Part shown: piece after piece, positions 61,034 through 64,000 of the stretch
Numbering within the stretch: position 1 is the first letter of the stretch
How the letters are laid out: each line of letters starts with the position of its first letter
IMG/VR virus record: IMGVR_UViG_3300044796_000662
Coordinates: 124,001-188,000 of that record
Length of the DNA: 64,000 nt
Source: a virus
Strand: one strand, 5' to 3'
The notes under the pieces: model-generated
What the model was told of the DNA's origin: nothing
Seen by the model: the letters and a program-made list of their open reading frames with translations, nothing else
Databases searched by the model: none
Program-made: the position numbers and the translations under genes

Positions 61034-61480
61034 CTAGCGATGCTCGCCGCCGGGTCCCCTCTGTGCCCTGACCGAGTCGATGGCGACCTTGGCGAGATTG
61101 CGCCTCGCTGTACGTCCGCCGTCGCTCATAGGCTCATAATCAATGTAATCGCGGTTGTTGTGGCGGATCAGGGCATGGGTTCCACCCTGTTTACGGGCTT
61201 CGGCCTTGACCTTCTCCCGTTCGTGGATCTCCGCCCAGCGGACTTCCGCATCCCGCCCGACAAGCTTGTCCGCCGTAGGATAGTCGTTGTCGTGGACGCC
61301 CGTGTTCGCCGTAGCGCCCGTCTGGGAGCCCTTGAAGGCGAAAGCCAGTGAGTCCGCGTCCCACACTCGCGGTGCATCGCGCCCGCACGAGGGGCACTCG
61401 TGCGTCAGGTGCTCTGCCATCTTGAGGGTGCGGAGGAACTCGACGTTGCAGTCCTCGCACGCGAACGTGTACATGGGCAT
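61034..61480 (-). CDS. FmdB-type zinc-ribbon protein, 148 aa
   Basis: The N-terminus is the FmdB zinc-ribbon pattern (MPMYTFACEDCNVEFLRTLK), with C8, C11, C29 and C32 as likely Zn ligands, followed by a helix-rich charged C-terminus (EVRWAEIHEREKVKAEARK). In bacteria FmdB-type proteins are small putative regulators. Here the 110-residue tail is phage specific. It lies between the 397-residue structural gene and the sheath gene. GAGGAT lies before the start. It may act in late-gene control or virion assembly, but this is not shown by the sequence. Confidence 0.75.
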   Translation of the reverse strand: MPMYTFACEDCNVEFLRTLKMAEHLTHECPSCGRDAPRVWDADSLAFAFKGSQTGATANTGVHDNDYPTADKLVGRDAEVRWAEIHEREKVKAEARKQGGTHALIRHNNRDYIDYEPMSDGGRTARRNLAKVAIDSVRAQRGPGGEHR

Positions 61481-61496
61481 GGGATCCTCATTTGGG

Positions 61497-62690
61497 TCAG
61501 CGGATGCGCTCGAAGTCGTTGTTGCGCCCGTTGAAGATGGGCAAGGAGGGGTAGATCAGGGGGCTTGCGCCGCTGGCGAGGGGGGCGACCTGGTCTGACG
61601 GCGTATTGGGGTCGGCCGGCTGACCGGCTGCGTTTGTCTGCCTGACACGACTGATCGTGAAGGGCATCGGCGCGTGCACTTCCCAGTCCGCGCGCAACTG
61701 GAGCGACAACGAGGCCGAGTACATGTAGATGTCGCCCGTCTCATCCATGGGCTCTTCGCTCTCACCGCCCATGGAGAGGTCCACGATCTCGATGCCCTCG
61801 TTCTCCAGGTACGGCTTCTTGTCCGCCCAGAGGTACATCATCGCGAGGTCGGAGATCTCTTCCATCTGGATCGGGTCTTGAGCCACGGCTTCCAGTTCGA
61901 AGCTGACCTCCCACTTGCCACCGTACGCCCGCGCCACATCCACACGGTCCGGGTAGACCACGACCGCGCACTTGTCCCCAACGCGGGCACGCTTGCCGAA
62001 CGCCATGACCACACCGGGCAGTGTCTTGAAGTCCGAGACGTTCCAAAAGAACGGGATCGGACCAAGGGACGGGACCGAGTAGCGGTACTCCGCCATGACC
62101 CTCGCCCCGGGCTTGAAGCGGGTCTTGAAGACAATCGCTCCGGTCGAGTAGTTGACAACGTAGTCAGTACCCTCCGTGAGCAGCCAGTTGCCGTTCTCGT
62201 AGATCCGGAGCGTGCCCTTCGAAGGAGGGTTCTGAAGCTGACCCTCAGTCTCGATGCCGGTCTGAAAGAAGAGCAGAGGTTCTTGGGGGACCGTGATGAG
62301 GGGGTCAATCGTGTACATGCCAGGCTCGGAGGCGTTCTTGGGCACGGACAAGATCTCGATGTAGTAGACCCCAGGCAGGATCGGCATCTGCTCTTGGTTG
62401 TTCGCGAGGACAGCCTGATCCTCGCGAACCCACTCGATAGGATGCGCGGGCGTACCAAAGTAGAAGAGACCCACGTGGCTCTCGACCGTCCCCATGAAGT
62501 TGTCGCCAGCTAGGGAGATCTTGTTGGCACTCGATCCCTTGACGATGATCCCGTACTGCGGACGCTCGTTGAAGCTGTACTTGTTCTGGATGTACGGAAC
62601 GATCTTGCTGTAGATGGGGTGGCGCGAGAACGAGTCTTTCAACTCGTTGATGATGCGCCGCTTGAGAGCCCCAATGATGTAGTAGTACAC
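61497..62690 (-). CDS. Probable virion protein, 397 aa
   Basis: The start is GTG at 62690, preceded by GAGG that overlaps the stop of the actin-like gene, so translation is likely coupled. The protein has no repeats and a mixed fold: IIGALKRRIINELKDSFSRH, YGIIVKGSSANKISLAGDNF, VYYIEILSVP, LTEGTDYVVNYSTGAIVFKT and VVVYPDRVDVARAYGGKWEV. It looks globular with balanced composition, unlike the fibre genes, which suggests a core role. Position upstream of the sheath gene suggests neck, tail terminator or tail completion. I cannot name a family with certainty. Confidence 0.7.
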   Translation of the reverse strand: MYYYIIGALKRRIINELKDSFSRHPIYSKIVPYIQNKYSFNERPQYGIIVKGSSANKISLAGDNFMGTVESHVGLFYFGTPAHPIEWVREDQAVLANNQEQMPILPGVYYIEILSVPKNASEPGMYTIDPLITVPQEPLLFFQTGIETEGQLQNPPSKGTLRIYENGNWLLTEGTDYVVNYSTGAIVFKTRFKPGARVMAEYRYSVPSLGPIPFFWNVSDFKTLPGVVMAFGKRARVGDKCAVVVYPDRVDVARAYGGKWEVSFELEAVAQDPIQMEEISDLAMMYLWADKKPYLENEGIEIVDLSMGGESEEPMDETGDIYMYSASLSLQLRADWEVHAPMPFTISRVRQTNAAGQPADPNTPSDQVAPLASGASPLIYPSLPIFNGRNNDFERIR

Positions 62691-62697
62691 GTGGGCC

Positions 62698-63711
62698 TCA
62701 GGCGTGTTCCTCCATCGCCAGGACCAGGAGGCCCTCTGCGACAGCGGTCATGGGGTCCTTCGCCATCCGGATCTCGCTGATCTCGATGGGGAAGCCCTTC
62801 TTCTTGATCTCGGAGAACTCCGACTTGAAGACCTCCTCGAAACCGATGGCCTTGCACGTGCCGCCGGAAACGACGAACGGGATCGGCCCTGGCAGCTCAA
62901 TGCTCGACTGCGCCTTGCGGAACTGGATGGCGATGTTCTCCAGGCAATGGCGGATGAGCGCGCGGATGTAGAGAGAGATCGCTTCGGCGTCCCGATCATC
63001 ATCCTTGTGGTTGATGAGGTCCACGCCCTTCTCCTTGATGGTGCACATGCGCGAGGCCGTAGACCCGGTCGCCTTGGCTGCGTGGGAGTCGATCCAGTCG
63101 CCGCCACGTGCAAGAGAAAACTCCAGACCCTTGATGGTCTGATAGGAGAGCGCCACGTTGCACATGCCCGAACCGAATGACACGGACAGGCCCGAGAATG
63201 TCTCGTCGGCGCACTGGCTGTAGATGATCGCCATCGCCTCGTTCATCGGGTGCGCCGTGAACCCGTGCTCGGTGATGATCTTGCGGAAGATCTCCGTGTG
63301 GTAGACGACGTCCTGGTCCGGCATGTCCACGGGCGCCGCGGGGACGCTGTAGAAGCAGTGCTCGTCCTTGCAAGACGGCTCTTCGAGTACACTCTTGACG
63401 AGGAGACTCAGGATCTGCTGCGCCTTGAGTTCCCCGGCCGCGATGACGCCGTTGCTCAGGGGACGACGCACTTCCCTCTTGAAGAGGTTGGCCATCGTCA
63501 GAGCTGAATCGCCGATGACGACGAGCTGGCCGTCGCCCATCTCGATGTAATCGACCTTCGAGAGCCGGAGCTGCTTCTTGGCCTCCGATTCGAGGTCGAT
63601 GAATGCGTCGCGGATGCGGTTGGTCGAGACCTTGTCGCCGACCTGGCGTGCCGAGACGATGTTCATGGTCCCAATGTCGAGACCAATGCCCTTCCTCTTG
63701 TCCGTGCTCAT
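62698..63711 (-). CDS. Actin-fold ATPase-like protein (ParM/MreB/FtsA superfamily), 337 aa
   Basis: Phosphate-1 is GIGLDIGTMNIVSARQ (D12, G14, T15). Connect-1 is MNEAMAIIYS (156-165). Phosphate-2 is LSVSFGSGMCN (175-185), where the usual Asp is a Ser (S178). It is followed by ARGGDWIDSHAAKATG, resembling the GG..I. line of MreB and FtsA. The adenosine motif is FVVSGGTCKAIGFEEVF (279-295). These proteins bind ATP and can form filaments that move or position DNA, plasmids or virus particles. A ribosome binding site AGAGGA precedes the ATG, and a stem-loop lies upstream. The Asp loss may mean altered hydrolysis. Hsp70-like or sugar-kinase folds are less likely at this size. Confidence 0.8.
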   Translation of the reverse strand: MSTDKRKGIGLDIGTMNIVSARQVGDKVSTNRIRDAFIDLESEAKKQLRLSKVDYIEMGDGQLVVIGDSALTMANLFKREVRRPLSNGVIAAGELKAQQILSLLVKSVLEEPSCKDEHCFYSVPAAPVDMPDQDVVYHTEIFRKIITEHGFTAHPMNEAMAIIYSQCADETFSGLSVSFGSGMCNVALSYQTIKGLEFSLARGGDWIDSHAAKATGSTASRMCTIKEKGVDLINHKDDDRDAEAISLYIRALIRHCLENIAIQFRKAQSSIELPGPIPFVVSGGTCKAIGFEEVFKSEFSEIKKKGFPIEISEIRMAKDPMTAVAEGLLVLAMEEHA

Positions 63712-63730
63712 CTGGGTCCTCTTTCATCTG

Positions 63731-63749
63731 ACCGGGCAACGTGCCCGGT
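63731..63749. promoter_or_regulatory. Perfect 8-base stem-loop upstream of actin-like gene
   Basis: ACCGGGCA and TGCCCGGT pair around a 3-base loop in the 43-base gap between two genes. No T-run follows on the minus strand, so it is not a strong terminator. It resembles the loop at 51414-51434 in having a 3-base loop. It may set mRNA stability or processing. Confidence 0.5.
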
Positions 63750-63754
63750 GAACT

Positions 63755-63997
63755 TCATTTGATCTTCCAGTCGGAAGCAGTCTTCACGCTCTTCGAAGCA
63801 ACCCGGCCGCCCGCACGCTGCTTGAGCAGGTACACGAACGACTCGTTCACGTCAGCGATGCCCTGGAGAAGGTTGTCAATGCCGTGCGAGAGCATCCCCT
63901 TCTTTTCCAACAGCTCGTAGCCGATACGCAGAAGCACGAGGAACCGGAGCACACCCTTGAGCGAGATGAGAACGCACTGCTCGGGCGCGGCCTGCAT
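63755..63997 (-). CDS. Small protein upstream of actin-like gene, possibly partial, 80 aa
   Basis: The visible frame starts at ATG 63997 (MQAAPEQCVLISLKGVLRFL), but the frame is still open at the window edge, so this may be the C-terminal part of a longer gene. It is helical: LLRIGYELLEKKGMLSHGID and LLQGIADVNESFVYLLKQRA, then a basic tail (GGRVASKSVKTASDWKIK). Actin-like segregation systems usually have a small adaptor gene beside the filament gene, so a partner role is possible but is only suggested by position. Confidence 0.55.
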   Translation of the reverse strand: MQAAPEQCVLISLKGVLRFLVLLRIGYELLEKKGMLSHGIDNLLQGIADVNESFVYLLKQRAGGRVASKSVKTASDWKIK

Positions 63998-64000
63998 AGG

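Overview
The window is a block of virion-morphogenesis genes from a large contractile-tailed (myovirus-like) bacteriophage. Every credible gene lies on the minus strand, so transcription runs from high to low coordinates. Genes are packed with 0-20 base gaps, many one- or four-base stop/start overlaps, and no gene-free stretch over 300 bases; the longest are about 160-180 bases, next to the sheath and tube genes. I saw no tRNA, rRNA, CRISPR array, integrase or transposase. The very large structural proteins (2033, 1499, 1389, 1179, 1161, 1104 and 1015 residues) suggest a jumbo-type phage. Coding DNA is GC-rich, but the host cannot be named from this sequence.

Layout in transcription order. 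(1) 64000-61034: a small protein at the window edge, an actin-fold ATPase-like protein, a 397-residue probable virion protein and an FmdB-type zinc-ribbon protein. (2) 60872-56373: a giant tail sheath (1499 residues), followed by a probable intrinsic terminator. (3) 56278-50448: a UvrD/Rep-type SF1 helicase with a long N-terminal extension, then four proteins of unknown function including a 55-residue acidic one. (4) 50426-43495: probable tail tube, two candidate tail-assembly chaperones and the tape measure. (5) 43486-34623: baseplate hub region with a tail/hub protein, a hub protein carrying a lysozyme-like domain, a gp27/gpD-like hub, a gp5/VgrG-like spike and a small Gly-rich hydrophobic protein. 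(6) 34604-18968: a 2033-residue structural protein, a 742-residue protein with amphipathic ends, an inserted endonuclease VII-type HNH gene, then wedge proteins (gp25-like, gpJ-like, gpI-like). (7) 18930-1: a long run of tail-fibre or adhesin-like proteins, including two tandem paralogues, a Ser/Asp repeat protein, a lectin-repeat protein and a last gene cut off by the window edge.

The order sheath, tube, chaperones, tape measure, hub, spike, gp25/J/I wedge, fibres is the usual one for contractile tails, which supports calls where single-gene evidence is weak. The genes together would build the contractile tail, its cell-wall-degrading tip, the baseplate and an elaborate host-recognition apparatus.

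The most unusual features are: (a) several beta-rich modules that recur in otherwise unrelated virion proteins (sheath, gp25-like wedge, fibres), in places nested or inserted cleanly relative to a paralogue; (b) a phage actin-fold gene with a degenerate phosphate-2 motif; (c) the helicase embedded among tail genes; (d) recurrent short intergenic elements that may be late promoters and stem-loops.
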